This document shows positions 25,374-34,637 of a DNA stretch of 64,000 nt, in pieces; the first letter of the stretch is position 1, and the number at the start of each line of letters is the position of its first letter. The stretch is from the NCBI GenBank assembly GCA_038214295.1, contig JBBQSA010000008.1, forward strand, positions 1 through 64,000. The letters run 5' to 3'. Below the pieces are notes generated by a model that saw only the letters and a list, made by a program, of their open reading frames with translations, did not search any database and had not been told where the DNA came from. A program made the position numbers and the translations under genes. This DNA is from SHZI01 sp038214295. Lineage in GTDB: Bacteria; Pseudomonadota; Gammaproteobacteria; Steroidobacterales; GCA-2729495.

Positions 25374-25877
25374 TCAGGCCTGGCCCGCCGGCAGGCCTTC
25401 GGCGGTGCTCCTCGCCACGGCCTCCGCGAAGACCGCGGTGAAATCGATGGGTTGCAACAGCAGCTGCGCGAAGCCACCCCGCTGTACCGCCGATGACACC
25501 GCTTCACGGGCGTAGGGGAACAGTGCGTTGGGGCAGGCCACGCCAACGATGGCGCGGGTTTCCTCCGCCGGAAAGCCGCTGATCTGGAAGGCACCCGCCT
25601 GCTGCAGCTCGATCAGGAACAAGGTGCGTTGCCCGGCCAGCGCGTGCACGCTGACATGCAGGACGACCTCCATCACGCCGTTGCCCAGGTCCCGGTGGGA
25701 GGTGCGCAGATTCAGCTTTATCTCCGGATCCAGCCCCCGCTCGGTCAGGATCTCGGGGGCATTCGGCGATTCGAAGGAGAGGTCCTTGACGTAGAGCTGG
25801 CGCAGGCCGAACTGGCGGGGATCGCCCGCGCTAGCGCCGTTGCCCGCTGGGGCGCCACCACTGGCTGAGTCAGTCAT
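25374..25877 (-). CDS. secB: Protein-export chaperone SecB
   Basis: A cytoplasmic tetrameric chaperone that keeps preproteins unfolded and hands them to SecA. The 167 residues contain QLYVKDLSFESPNAPEI, the highly conserved N-terminal strand, and FPYAREAVSSAVQRGGFAQLLLQPIDF near the C-terminus. I chose the ATG at 25877 (MTDSASGG) over one six codons upstream because it places an unstructured tail of normal length before the first strand and overlaps the grxC stop by eight bases. Confidence 0.98.
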   Translation of the reverse strand: MTDSASGGAPAGNGASAGDPRQFGLRQLYVKDLSFESPNAPEILTERGLDPEIKLNLRTSHRDLGNGVMEVVLHVSVHALAGQRTLFLIELQQAGAFQISGFPAEETRAIVGVACPNALFPYAREAVSSAVQRGGFAQLLLQPIDFTAVFAEAVARSTAEGLPAGQA

Positions 25878-26166
25878 GCACGCTCCGTCCTTCACTGATG
25901 GACTTCAATAGCGGGTCCAGATCGCCCGACCGCTCAAGGCTTGCCAGGTCATCGTAACCGCCAACGTGGGTGGTACCAACGAAGATCTGCGGAACCGTGG
26001 TGCGCCCCGAGCGCGCGATCATCTCGGCGCGCCGCCCGGGCTGCTGCTCGATATCGATCTCGGTGACGCTCACCTGCTTGGTGCGCAGCAGCTCGCGGGC
26101 GGCCGCGCAGTAGGGGCACCAGCTGTTGCTGTACATCTGCACGATCGACCCGGCAGCCATCGGCAT
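25870..26166 (-). CDS. grxC: Glutaredoxin 3
   Basis: A small glutathione-dependent oxidoreductase. The roughly 98 residues contain the CPYC active site in VQMYSNSWCPYC, the TVPQIFVG cis-proline motif and the glutathione-binding GGYDDL. The frame extends further upstream, but family members start a few residues before the first strand, so I used the ATG at 26166 (the ATG at 26160 is equally possible). It sits between yibN and secB as in E. coli. Confidence 0.96.
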   Translation of the reverse strand: MPMAAGSIVQMYSNSWCPYCAAARELLRTKQVSVTEIDIEQQPGRRAEMIARSGRTTVPQIFVGTTHVGGYDDLASLERSGDLDPLLKSISEGRSVHD

Positions 26167-26176
26167 CTTCCGGCGC

Positions 26177-26602
26177 TCAGCGCTTCCCGCTGACGAGCGG
26201 CTGGTTGTCGCGCTGCCAGCGCTCCAGGCCGCCACCGAGGCTGAACGCGCCGTCGAAGCCGGCGGCCCGCAGGGTGCGCGCGCAGTGCAGGCTCTCGTTG
26301 CCAGCCTCGCAGACCACCACCACGCCGCGCTTCTTCTTGATCTTGCCTTCTTCGCCCTTCGCCAGCTCCGCCGGCGACATGTTCACGGCGTTCACGATGT
26401 GCCCGGTCGCGAACCGGTCGGCGGCGCGCACATCGACGACGACGGCCCCGTTGTTGATCATCCGGACGGCCTCGGGCGCCGAGACCTCGAAGGCGGCGCG
26501 GGCCCGCAGCCGCAACTCGAAGGCCACGACGGCGATCAACATGAGCACCGTGGCGGTCACGAGGTAGGGATTCGCGGCGGCGAAGGCGAGCAGTTTGTCC
26601 AT
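26177..26602 (-). CDS. yibN: Membrane-anchored rhodanese-like protein (YibN family)
   Basis: A 141-residue protein with one N-terminal membrane segment (about residues 13-30, LVTATVLMLIAVVAFEL) and a rhodanese domain with VVVDVRAADRFATGHIVNAVN and active-site loop VCEAGNES carrying the catalytic Cys. E. coli YibN occupies the same place upstream of grxC-secB. Its precise role is not settled; sulfur transfer is expected from the family and a link to membrane-protein biogenesis is suggested by its neighbours. Confidence 0.92.
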   Translation of the reverse strand: MDKLLAFAAANPYLVTATVLMLIAVVAFELRLRARAAFEVSAPEAVRMINNGAVVVDVRAADRFATGHIVNAVNMSPAELAKGEEGKIKKKRGVVVVCEAGNESLHCARTLRAAGFDGAFSLGGGLERWQRDNQPLVSGKR

Positions 26603-26656
26603 GGAATCCGATCTGGCTGGCGGCGCATTATACCCATGGCCTAAACTGCGGCGACG

Positions 26657-27859
26657 ATGATCCGCTGTCTGTTCTGCCTGGCCCTCGCGCTGTTCCTGAG
26701 TTCACCGGCCACGACGCTGGCGGCGCGGGAGCCCGGTCGGGCCAAGGCGCCGCCAACCGCCCGGAAGACAGCGCCGAAGACCGCAGAGGAGCTTGCCCGG
26801 GTGCGCGACCGCATCCGGGATCTCGAAAAGCAGAACCGGGATGACCTGGCGAAGCGCGGCGATCTGGATCGCCAGTTGCGCTCTGCCGAGACCGCGGCGG
26901 CGCGCTCGCGCCAGGAGCTGGCCGGCATCAGGGCCCAGCTTGTCGAGGCCCAGCGCCGCCTTGCGGAGCTCACCCGGCAGCTTGACGCCACGCGCGCGGA
27001 TCTCCAGAAGCAGCGCACCGCGCTGGCCGGGCAGTTGCGGCTTGCGCACATTACTGGCGGCAGCGAGCGCGTGCGGGCGGTGTTCAGCCAGCAGGATCCG
27101 GCGGAGGTGGGGCGCCGGCTTACCTGGCTCGCCTACCTGGCACGCACCCGCAGCGAACTCCTGGGCTCGATCCAGGCAAGCCTCGAGGCGCTCGAGCGGG
27201 ATCAGCAGGCGGTCGCGGAGCAGGAGGCGTCACTGGCGGAAATAGAGTTGCGGCGTCGGAGCCAGCTGGCCGAACTCGATGGCGCCCGCCAGCAGCGGGC
27301 CGGCGTCGTCGCCAGCCTCGACGCGCAGGTCCGGGGCCAGAAGCAGCAGCTCGCCCGGGCGAGGAGCCAGGCCGCCGAGCTGGAGCGCGTGTTGCGCGAC
27401 CTCAAGAGGGCGGCGGCCCAGGCACGCCGGAACGCACCCCCGGCGGGAGGCTCGTCCGCCCCCCTCGCGACAGGGAAACCCCTCGGTAAGGGCCGCTGGC
27501 CGGTGGCGGGGGAGATGCTGGCGGACTTCGGCCAGCCCCGGGCGGGCGGCCAGCTGCGCTGGGACGGCGTGTTGATCTCGGCGCCCGCCGGCAGCGAGGT
27601 CCGGGCGGTCCAGCCGGGGCGAGTCGTGTACGCGGACTGGCTGCCGGGCCTCGGCCTGCTGCTGGTGCTCGACCACGGCGGCGGCTATCTCAGCCTGTAC
27701 GGGCACAACCAGGACCTGACCCGGGCCGTCGGGGACCGTCTGGCGGGAGGCGACGTCCTTGCCCATGTGGGGGATACCGGCGGCCAGCCGCGGCCGGCTC
27801 TCTATTACGAGGTGCGCCGCAACGGACAGCCGGTGAATCCCCGCGGTTGGGGTAACTGA
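26657..27859 (+). CDS. envC: Murein hydrolase activator EnvC
   Basis: A periplasmic divisome factor that activates amidases AmiA/AmiB. A signal peptide (about residues 1-24) is followed by a long charged coiled coil (roughly 35-255, rich in R, E, Q, A) and a C-terminal LytM domain (GVLISAPAGSEVRAVQPGRV, LLVLDHGGGYLSLYGHN). The zinc ligands of active LytM enzymes are missing: the H-x3-D site is replaced by LRWDGV and the H-x-H by YYEVR, as expected of a non-catalytic activator. It is divergent from yibN and upstream of a CtpA protease, a common gammaproteobacterial pairing. Confidence 0.94.
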   Translation: MIRCLFCLALALFLSSPATTLAAREPGRAKAPPTARKTAPKTAEELARVRDRIRDLEKQNRDDLAKRGDLDRQLRSAETAAARSRQELAGIRAQLVEAQRRLAELTRQLDATRADLQKQRTALAGQLRLAHITGGSERVRAVFSQQDPAEVGRRLTWLAYLARTRSELLGSIQASLEALERDQQAVAEQEASLAEIELRRRSQLAELDGARQQRAGVVASLDAQVRGQKQQLARARSQAAELERVLRDLKRAAAQARRNAPPAGGSSAPLATGKPLGKGRWPVAGEMLADFGQPRAGGQLRWDGVLISAPAGSEVRAVQPGRVVYADWLPGLGLLLVLDHGGGYLSLYGHNQDLTRAVGDRLAGGDVLAHVGDTGGQPRPALYYEVRRNGQPVNPRGWGN

Positions 27860-27956
27860 AGGCGCGCTCCAGGGACTGTGGCCCAGTCCATCCCGGGCCG
27901 GAAGGCCCTGTGCTACCGTCATTCCCGTCGCCGGTTTGCGGAATACCGTGAAGTAC

Positions 27957-29162
27957 ATGCGCGTCAGAGGCTTGGTGCCGCTCGTCACCGGCGTGCTCCT
28001 GGGGGTCTCCCTGGCGCTCGGTGGCGCCGTGCTGGCCGGCTTCACGCCGCCCGGACTGGGCAGCACGGCATTGCACCGGGAGCCGCCGGCCCTCCCGCTG
28101 GAAGACCTGCGGATCCTCACCGAGATCGCCGATCGCGTGAAGCGCGAGTACGTCGAATCCGTGTCGGACCACCAGCTGATGGAGAACGCGGTCCGGGGCA
28201 TGCTCGCGGAACTCGATCCCCACTCCCAGTACCTGGACGCCCGGGAGTACGAGGAGATCCGGATCAACAGTAGCGGCAGCTACACCGGCGTTGGTCTCGA
28301 ACTGCACACGGCTGACGGGCGCGTGGGCGTCGTGGAGCCGATCGAGGGCACACCGGCAGCCCGCGCCGGCATCCAGGCCGGCGACGCGCTGCTGACGATC
28401 AACGGCGAGCCCATCGACCGGCACAATGTCAGCGAGACGATCCGGCGCATGCGCGGCCCCGCGGGCAGCCACGTGCTGCTCACCGTCGCCCGGGACGGCC
28501 GGCCCGAGCCCATTGCTTTCAACCTGGAACGTGGCGCGGTCGACCTGCACAGCGTCCGCTCCCGCGCGCTTGCTCCCGGCTTCGCCTACGTGCGCATCGC
28601 GCAGTTCAGCGACACCACCGCCAAGGACCTGCGCCGGGCCATCGCCCGGGTGAACCGTGACACGGCGGGCGGGCTCCGCGGACTCGTCCTGGACCTGCGC
28701 GACAATCCCGGTGGTGTCCTTGACGCCGCTGTGGACGTGGCCGACAGCTTTCTCGAGCGCGGCGTGATCGTCACGGCCAGCGGGCGCACCCGCGACGCGA
28801 CCTTCAGCCACGAGGCCGTTCCTGGCGACCTTCTGGAGGGCGCGCCGCTCGTGGTCCTGGTCAACGGGGCCTCCGCCTCTGCGTCAGAAATCGTGGCTGG
28901 TGCCCTGCAGGACCATCACCGGGCGCTGCTGCTGGGCACCAGGACCTTCGGCAAGGGCTCCGTGCAGACGGTGATGCCCCTGTCGGACGGTCGTGCCATC
29001 AAGCTGACCACCTCCCGTTACTTCACGCCGTCGGGCGCCTCCATCCAGGGCCGCGGCATCACGCCCGACGTCGAGCTCGACGCGGCCACCACGGACGCGT
29101 ACCTGCAGCGGGCGCTGCAGCTCCTGCGGGCCGGCACCGTGGTCCAGGCGCGCGCGGACTAG
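27957..29162 (+). CDS. ctpA: Carboxy-terminal processing protease, S41 family
   Basis: A periplasmic tail-specific protease. After a signal anchor (about residues 5-30) comes the S41 N-terminal helix region (MENAVRGMLAELDPHSQYLD), a PDZ domain (GLELHTADGRVGVVEPIEGTPA) and the catalytic domain with the Ser in NGASASASEIVAGALQD and the Lys in FGKGSVQTV. The start could also be TTG 27936 or GTG 27948, both in frame; ATG 27957 gives a good signal sequence. About 100 bases downstream of envC, and nine bases before a diguanylate cyclase gene. Confidence 0.95.
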   Translation: MRVRGLVPLVTGVLLGVSLALGGAVLAGFTPPGLGSTALHREPPALPLEDLRILTEIADRVKREYVESVSDHQLMENAVRGMLAELDPHSQYLDAREYEEIRINSSGSYTGVGLELHTADGRVGVVEPIEGTPAARAGIQAGDALLTINGEPIDRHNVSETIRRMRGPAGSHVLLTVARDGRPEPIAFNLERGAVDLHSVRSRALAPGFAYVRIAQFSDTTAKDLRRAIARVNRDTAGGLRGLVLDLRDNPGGVLDAAVDVADSFLERGVIVTASGRTRDATFSHEAVPGDLLEGAPLVVLVNGASASASEIVAGALQDHHRALLLGTRTFGKGSVQTVMPLSDGRAIKLTTSRYFTPSGASIQGRGITPDVELDAATTDAYLQRALQLLRAGTVVQARAD

Positions 29163-29170
29163 CCTCTCCT

Positions 29171-30211
29171 ATGGAAGCCTTGCAGGGCATCGCGCGCAGC
29201 CTCCGGGAGGTGCAGCTTCTGCTGCTGCTCGTCACCACGCTGTTCTATTTTGTAGCCAGGGATGCGATTGACAGCTCCATCACCTGGTTCCTGACCCTGC
29301 TGGGCTACGGTATTGTCGCGCTGGCGAGTCCATACCTGTCTCGCCTGCGACGCGAACCCCGGCTGCGGCTCGTCGTCGACACCGCGGCCATGGCGCTGCT
29401 GATCACCGCGCTGATTGCCCAGGCGGGTGCCAGTGCCGGGCCCCTTAGCCATCTCTATCTGCTGCCCGTAGTCACTGCGGCCCTGCTGCTCGGACGGACA
29501 GCAACCGGGCTGCTCCTGCTGCTGATCCTCGCGGGCCGGCTGCTGGTCGGGGTGTTGCTGGACGGCCCGGAGTGGCTGGCCCTGCCGACGCTGATCGGAC
29601 TGTTTGCCGAGCTCGCGCCGACCCTGCTGGTGGCATTCCTGACCTGCACCCTCTCCAGCGACCTGGACAGGGCCACGCGCACGATTCGGTTCCTCGCGGA
29701 ACGCGACGAGCTCACGGGCCTGTACAACCTCCGCGGCTTCAGCAAGCTGGCGGAAGCTGAATACAGCCAGGCGGCAGGCATCAGCGCCCCGAACGCGCTC
29801 CTCATGGTCGACGTGGAGCAGTTGGGCCAGATCAACGACCGCTTCGGGCACGAGGCCGGCGACCGGGCGCTGCGGGCCGTCGCGGCCGGCATCTTGCGCG
29901 CCACCCGCACCGGCGATCTCTGTGCCCGCTATGGCGGCGACGAATTCGTGATCCTGCTGCCACGCTGTGGCCGGGAAGCTGCGGAGGTGGTGGCAAACCG
30001 GATTCGCCACGATGTGTTTTCCGGTACGCAGGACTTCAACTACGCGATGCGCCGCCTCGCCGTAGCCATCGGGGTCGCCGCCAGCCCCGCCGACGGGCAG
30101 GACCTTCGCATCCTGTTCCGCAAGGCGGTTCGCAACCTGCGCAAGGAGAAGCTGGCCCGGCAGTCTCGTGGCTCCGGCGTGCGGACGGCCGCCGGCGAAC
30201 TGTCTCCCTGA
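29171..30211 (+). CDS. Membrane-bound diguanylate cyclase (GGDEF)
   Basis: Makes cyclic di-GMP. The N-terminal half (about residues 1-165) consists of five or six membrane helices rich in Leu with no recognisable ligand domain. The C-terminal GGDEF domain begins ERDELTGLYNLRGF, has the canonical active site RYGGDEF, and an inhibitory RxxD site (RTGD) exactly five residues before GGDEF, so product inhibition is expected. All catalytic residues look intact. It is only nine bases downstream of ctpA, suggesting co-transcription with envelope genes. Confidence 0.93.
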   Translation: MEALQGIARSLREVQLLLLLVTTLFYFVARDAIDSSITWFLTLLGYGIVALASPYLSRLRREPRLRLVVDTAAMALLITALIAQAGASAGPLSHLYLLPVVTAALLLGRTATGLLLLLILAGRLLVGVLLDGPEWLALPTLIGLFAELAPTLLVAFLTCTLSSDLDRATRTIRFLAERDELTGLYNLRGFSKLAEAEYSQAAGISAPNALLMVDVEQLGQINDRFGHEAGDRALRAVAAGILRATRTGDLCARYGGDEFVILLPRCGREAAEVVANRIRHDVFSGTQDFNYAMRRLAVAIGVAASPADGQDLRILFRKAVRNLRKEKLARQSRGSGVRTAAGELSP

Positions 30212-30236
30212 GGCCTGGTGGGCGCCTCGTGAGCGC

Positions 30237-30671
30237 CTAGGCGTCCGGCGCGCCCTTGAGGGCGGCCCGTACACGCTGCGCGTGCTCCGCCAGTACGGCG
30301 GGATCAGCCAGGCTGCGGCCGTGGGTGCGCAGGGGCTGCCCCGCGTAGCGCGGCACGATGTGCAGGTGGAAGTGAAAGACCGTCTGCCCGGCTTCCGCGC
30401 CGTTGAACTGCATCAGGGTGATGCCCGCGGGGCGGAAGGCCTGGCGGACAGCCAGGGCCACGCGTTGCCCCGTCCGCATCACTTCCGCCGCCATGTCTGG
30501 CGGGAGATCGAAGAGGTCCTCTGCCGCCGCTTTTGGGATCACCAGCGCATGGCCTTCGGACTGGGGCATGGCATCCATTATGACGACAACCGCATCGTCC
30601 TCGAAGATGCGGTGCGCCGGGATCTCGCCCCGGAGGATGCGCGCGAAAATATTTGCCGGGTCGTAGGCCAA
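30237..30671 (-). CDS. HIT-family nucleotide hydrolase/transferase
   Basis: A 144-residue histidine-triad protein beginning (TTG) AYDPANIFARILRGEIPAHRIFEDD and ending its core with VFHFHLHIVPRY, the H-x-H-x-H triad where the middle His is the nucleophile. Length and N-terminus are closest to the HinT/HIT-domain group that act on nucleoside phosphoramidates or dinucleotide polyphosphates; the exact substrate cannot be told. It is divergent from the hotdog thioesterase gene. Confidence 0.93.
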   Translation of the reverse strand: MAYDPANIFARILRGEIPAHRIFEDDAVVVIMDAMPQSEGHALVIPKAAAEDLFDLPPDMAAEVMRTGQRVALAVRQAFRPAGITLMQFNGAEAGQTVFHFHLHIVPRYAGQPLRTHGRSLADPAVLAEHAQRVRAALKGAPDA

Positions 30672-30700
30672 GGGCCACCTCCGCGTCTAGCATAGGAGCC

Positions 30701-31099
30701 GTGCGCCCCGATGCCAATCGCTGTTTTGTCTGCGGCCCCGGTAACCCGATCGGCCTGCGCCTCCATTTCCACATCGACCCGGAGGATGTCTGCCGGGCGG
30801 AGTTCACCCCGGGCCCCGACCACGGGGGCTACGACCAGCTGACCCACGGCGGCATCGTCTACAGTGCGCTCGACGACGTGATGGCCAACTGGCTGTTCCT
30901 CAAGGGCATCCGGGCCCACACGGCCCGCTGCGAGATCCGCTACCGGCAGCCGCTCGCCATCGGTACCCGTGTGCTGCTGGAGGGCCGTCTCGTCCGCCAG
31001 AAGGGCAAGGTGGCGTTTCTCGAAGGTCGGATGCTGAAAGCCGACGACGGTTCGCTGGTGGCGGAAGCCGAGGCGAGCTTCATGATCGTGGCCGGCTAG
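30701..31099 (+). CDS. Hotdog-fold thioesterase (PaaI family)
   Basis: A 132-residue protein with NRCFVCGPGNPIGL at the N-terminus, the family's characteristic CFxCGxxNxxGL beginning, and the hotdog helix HGGIVYSALDDVMANW, where the Asp is the usual catalytic residue. Acyl-CoA or aromatic acyl-CoA hydrolysis is expected. The GTG at 30701 is preceded by AGGAG and matches family N-termini; the longer frame would overlap the divergent HIT gene. Confidence 0.9.
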   Translation: MRPDANRCFVCGPGNPIGLRLHFHIDPEDVCRAEFTPGPDHGGYDQLTHGGIVYSALDDVMANWLFLKGIRAHTARCEIRYRQPLAIGTRVLLEGRLVRQKGKVAFLEGRMLKADDGSLVAEAEASFMIVAG

Positions 31100-31108
31100 C
31101 CGCGCCGT

Positions 31109-31945
31109 TCAGCCGGCGCTGGCAGCTGGGACGGGAACCCCCGATGTCCAGCGGACGGCATCCACCTGGCCCCGCGCCCCGGTCAGCCGCTCGAGCGCCT
31201 CGGCGAAGCGGACGGCATCGCCGCTCGTCACGAACCGATGCTCGCCTTGCCGCGGCCCCTGCTCCGCCAGGCCGTGCTGCTGCAGCACCGTGCCGAGATG
31301 GCGGGCGATGGCAGCCGCCGGCTCGATGACCGCCACGTCCGGGCCGACGAGACGGCGAATTACGTCGATCACGAAGGAATAGTGCGTGCAGGCCAGCACG
31401 ATGGTATCCGCCCCGGCCGCCAGGATCGGAGCCAGGTAGCCGCGCAGCATCGCCTCAGTGACCGGGCCATCGAGCTCCCCGGCCTCGATCTGCTCGGCAA
31501 GGCCGACGCACACCTGGTTCACCAGGCTGATCCCGGCCGCGTGCCGGCCGGCAGTGGCCTGGAACAGGCGGCCCTGGAATGTGGCCGGCGTCGCCATGAT
31601 CCCCACGACGCCGCTTTTCGTCAGCGCCGCCGCCGGTTTCACGGCCGGCTCCATGCCGATCACCGGCACCTGCGGGAAACTCTCGCGCAGGTGTTTCAGC
31701 GCCGCCGCCGAAGCGGTGTTGCAGGCGACCACCAGCGCCTTGCAACCGCGATCGAGCAGGAAACGGGCGATACCGTCACAGTAAGCGCGGATCTCGGTCT
31801 CGCCCCGCGGACCGTAGGGAACGTGGGCCTGATCGGCGAAGTAGATCGTGTCCTCCTGCGGGAGGGCGCGCACGATCTCGCGCCAGACGGACAGGCCGCC
31901 GACACCGGAGTCGAAAACGCCAATGGGTCCCCTGGTCGCGGTCAC
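31109..31945 (-). CDS. murI: Glutamate racemase
   Basis: Provides D-glutamate for peptidoglycan. The 278-residue protein has GVFDSGVGGLSVWREI at the N-terminus and the two catalytic cysteines in VVACNTASAAAL and VLACTHYSFV. Its start overlaps the end of the DUF1330 gene by four bases, implying co-translation. The convergent hotdog gene ends ten bases away. Confidence 0.97.
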   Translation of the reverse strand: MTATRGPIGVFDSGVGGLSVWREIVRALPQEDTIYFADQAHVPYGPRGETEIRAYCDGIARFLLDRGCKALVVACNTASAAALKHLRESFPQVPVIGMEPAVKPAAALTKSGVVGIMATPATFQGRLFQATAGRHAAGISLVNQVCVGLAEQIEAGELDGPVTEAMLRGYLAPILAAGADTIVLACTHYSFVIDVIRRLVGPDVAVIEPAAAIARHLGTVLQQHGLAEQGPRQGEHRFVTSGDAVRFAEALERLTGARGQVDAVRWTSGVPVPAASAG

Positions 31946-32253
31946 GCCATGGCGGGCGGGGGCGCCTCGAAGAAGCCGATGTCGTAGATCCCCGTGCCTT
32001 CGCGGAGCGGCTTGCAGCCCTTCTGGTAGTCGTCGCTGTTATAGAAGGCCAGCAGGTTGTCCATGCTCGGGAACTCCAGCATGACCAAGACCTTGCTGTT
32101 CAGCAGGGTGCCCGACACGACGTTGGACGACTTGCCCCGGACGATGTACTTGCCGCCGTGGGAGCGGGCAAGGCGTGCCGACTCCTCGGAGTACTTCTTG
32201 AGACTGGGGCCGGGGTTGGTGACTTCGACGACCGAGAGGATGTACGCGGGCAT
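31942..32253 (-). CDS. DUF1330 family protein
   Basis: A 103-residue dimeric alpha-beta barrel-type protein (AYILSVVEVTNP, LVMLEFPSMDNLLAFYNSDDY) matching DUF1330, a family whose biochemical function is not established. It is translationally coupled to murI (four-base overlap). A role linked to cell wall precursor supply is only suggested by position. Confidence 0.88.
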   Translation of the reverse strand: MPAYILSVVEVTNPGPSLKKYSEESARLARSHGGKYIVRGKSSNVVSGTLLNSKVLVMLEFPSMDNLLAFYNSDDYQKGCKPLREGTGIYDIGFFEAPPPAMA

Positions 32254-32314
32254 GTGCTTGGCTCCAGGAAACGGAATCGTGGGGGCGCATTATCCGGGGA
32301 AGACGGTCCGCGCA

Positions 32315-33826
32315 TCAATGCGGCGATCCCGGCACATCTTCGGCATCGACCAGGGTATCCAGGTGCATCAGCTTCCGGACAACGGGCGACAACGCCAGGA
32401 GGGCAAGGCCCGCGCCGACGGCGACCCAGCCAACTGTCGAGTAGACGTGCAGCACGGTCTGCTGCTCCATCCCCGTGCCCGACTCGGCCTCGGCGCCCGC
32501 CACTGCCGCGATGAGACCAGCGGCGAAATCGCCGGTGGCCGAGGCAAAGAACCATGTGCCCATGATGAGGCTTGCCATGTGCGCCGGCGCGAGACGGTTC
32601 ATGGCCGACAGTCCGACGGGAGATAGACACAGCTCGCCGGTCGTGTGCAGGAGGTAGATGAGAAAGATGTAGACCACCGGCGTGGCAACGCCGGCGGCGG
32701 CACCGGCCACGAGCACGAGAAACCCGGCACCAAGCTGGATCATTCCCAGGCCGAACTTTGCCGGTGCGGAGGGCTCAAGCCCCCGGCTGGCGAGCCAGTG
32801 CCAGAGGCCGGCAAACACGGGACCCAGCAACACGATGTAGACGGCATTGATGGACTGGAAGACCGATGCCGGTACGCCGGCCCGCTCGACGAACCGGTCC
32901 GTGTAGAGGTTCAGGGACGACCCGGCCTGTTCGAACAGGGCCCAGAAGAGAATCGAGCCGATGATCAGGAACATGGCTGCAAAGATACGATCCCGATCGG
33001 CAGGTGGCAGGCGGAAGACGGCCGTGTACAGCACGTAGGCCACCAGCGCGAAGCCCGACACGCCGAGCAGCTTGCCCACCAGTTCCTGGTACTGGACAAG
33101 CCACCACACCAGGCCGACGCCACCGACGCCGCCGAGGTAGATCAACCATTCACGGCGCACGCCCCAGACGCGCTCGCGGAGGCGGGCTGCGTCGGGCGCC
33201 TCGCCCTTGCCCATCAGCAGGGGTTTGCCCCACATGAAGACCGCCAGGCCGAACAGCATGCCGACGCCCGCGGCGCCGAAGCCATAGGACCAGCCGAAGG
33301 TTTCGCCGAGATAGCCGCAAAGCACGGCACCCAGGGCCGCGCCCAGGTTGATGCCCATGTAGAAGATCGTGTAGGCCTGGTCGCGTCGCGTGTCGGTCCG
33401 GGGGTAGAGCTGGCCCACGATGACCGAGACGTTGGCCTTGAGGAACCCGGACCCGACGATGATGAAGGACAGGGCGAGCCAGAAAACGTCGAGTGTCGGG
33501 CTGCCCTGGCCGCCCTGGCCTTCGACCCCCATCAGGAAGTGGCCCGACGCAAGCAGGACGGCGCCAAACAGCACCGCCTTGCGCTGCCCCAGGTAGCGAT
33601 CGGCCAGATAGCCGCCGATTACCGGGGTGATGTAGACGAGGGCGGTGTAGGCCCCGTAGATGATGCTGGCCCGCTCATTGGAAAAGAGCCAGTGCTTGGT
33701 GAGGTAGAAAATCAGGAGGGCACGCATGCCGTAGTAGGAGAAACGCTCCCACATCTCGGTGAAAAAGAGAACGTAGAGCCCTCGCGGGTGACCGAAGAAG
33801 GTCGCTTGCGGAGCGCCCGGCTGCAT
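32315..33826 (-). CDS. Proton-dependent oligopeptide transporter (POT/PTR2 family)
   Basis: A 503-residue inner-membrane major-facilitator protein expected to import di- and tripeptides with protons. The N-terminal motif EMWERFSYYGMRALL contains the E-x-x-E-R proton-coupling signature of POT members, followed by GGYLADRYLGQRKAVLFG and GSGFLKANVSVIVGQLY. About 12-14 membrane segments are visible. The ATG directly follows the tatC stop codon without a gap, so it is likely read through from tatABC. Confidence 0.95.
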   Translation of the reverse strand: MQPGAPQATFFGHPRGLYVLFFTEMWERFSYYGMRALLIFYLTKHWLFSNERASIIYGAYTALVYITPVIGGYLADRYLGQRKAVLFGAVLLASGHFLMGVEGQGGQGSPTLDVFWLALSFIIVGSGFLKANVSVIVGQLYPRTDTRRDQAYTIFYMGINLGAALGAVLCGYLGETFGWSYGFGAAGVGMLFGLAVFMWGKPLLMGKGEAPDAARLRERVWGVRREWLIYLGGVGGVGLVWWLVQYQELVGKLLGVSGFALVAYVLYTAVFRLPPADRDRIFAAMFLIIGSILFWALFEQAGSSLNLYTDRFVERAGVPASVFQSINAVYIVLLGPVFAGLWHWLASRGLEPSAPAKFGLGMIQLGAGFLVLVAGAAAGVATPVVYIFLIYLLHTTGELCLSPVGLSAMNRLAPAHMASLIMGTWFFASATGDFAAGLIAAVAGAEAESGTGMEQQTVLHVYSTVGWVAVGAGLALLALSPVVRKLMHLDTLVDAEDVPGSPH

Positions 33827-34627
33827 TCAGGCGGGCTTGTCGCGCACGGACTCGTCGGCCGGCGCGGGCCGGGACAGCAGGCGCGCCATCAGGATGCCGG
33901 CCTCGTAGAGCAGGTACATCGGTACCGCAAGAAGCGTCTGGGACAATACGTCGGGCGGTGTCAGCACCATGCCGACGACGAAGCAGCCGAGGAACACGTA
34001 TTGGCGGTTGCTGGTTAGCAGGCTGATTTCCACGATGCCGCTCAAGACCAGCAGCACCGTTGCCACGGGGACCTCGAAAGCCACGCCGAAGGCGATGAAC
34101 AGCACGAGCACGAAATCCAGGTAGTGGTTGATGTCGGTCATGATCTGGACGCCGGCCGGCGCGGCGGTGGTGAAGAAGCCGAACATCACGGGGAAGATCA
34201 CGAAGTAGGCGAAGGCAACCCCGAGGTAGAAGAGCAACACGCTGGAAACCAGCAGCGGGACCGCCAGCCGCTTTTCCCGCCTGTAGAGGCCCGGGGCCAC
34301 GAACGCCCAGATCTGGTAGAGGACGATGGGTATGGCGAGCATGATGGCCACGTAGAAAGTGGCCTTGAAGGGCGTGAGAAAGGGCGAAGCCACTTCGGTT
34401 GCGATCATCGTCGCACCCTCTGGTAGCTGTGACATCAGCGGCTGGGCGACCGCCTGGAACACTTGCCGAACGAAGGGCAGCAGGCAGACGAACACCGCCA
34501 GGATTGCGCCCATGGCCTTCAGCAGGCGGGTGCGCAGCTCCAGCAGGTGTGACATCAGGCTGGCCTCGGGGAGCTCCTCCGGGGGGTCGTTGTGCTGGTG
34601 ATCGTTATCCGCCATCGAGTCCGCCAT
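33827..34627 (-). CDS. tatC: Sec-independent translocase subunit TatC
   Basis: The signal-peptide-binding core of the twin-arginine translocase. The 266-residue protein has MSHLLELRTRLLKA (cytoplasmic N-terminal signature), FLTPFKATFYVAIMLAIPIVLYQIWAFVAPGLYRREKR and FGVAFEVPVATVLLVL, and six membrane segments. It is ten bases downstream of tatB. The stop codon abuts the POT transporter ATG. Confidence 0.98.
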   Translation of the reverse strand: MADSMADNDHQHNDPPEELPEASLMSHLLELRTRLLKAMGAILAVFVCLLPFVRQVFQAVAQPLMSQLPEGATMIATEVASPFLTPFKATFYVAIMLAIPIVLYQIWAFVAPGLYRREKRLAVPLLVSSVLLFYLGVAFAYFVIFPVMFGFFTTAAPAGVQIMTDINHYLDFVLVLFIAFGVAFEVPVATVLLVLSGIVEISLLTSNRQYVFLGCFVVGMVLTPPDVLSQTLLAVPMYLLYEAGILMARLLSRPAPADESVRDKPA

Positions 34628-34637
34628 CTAGCCGTCG

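Noticed and set aside
27874..27890. GGACTG-TGGCC-CAGTCC hairpin after envC as a terminator
   Set aside because: Only a six-base stem without a T tract, and the ctpA gene follows closely in the same direction; too weak to call.
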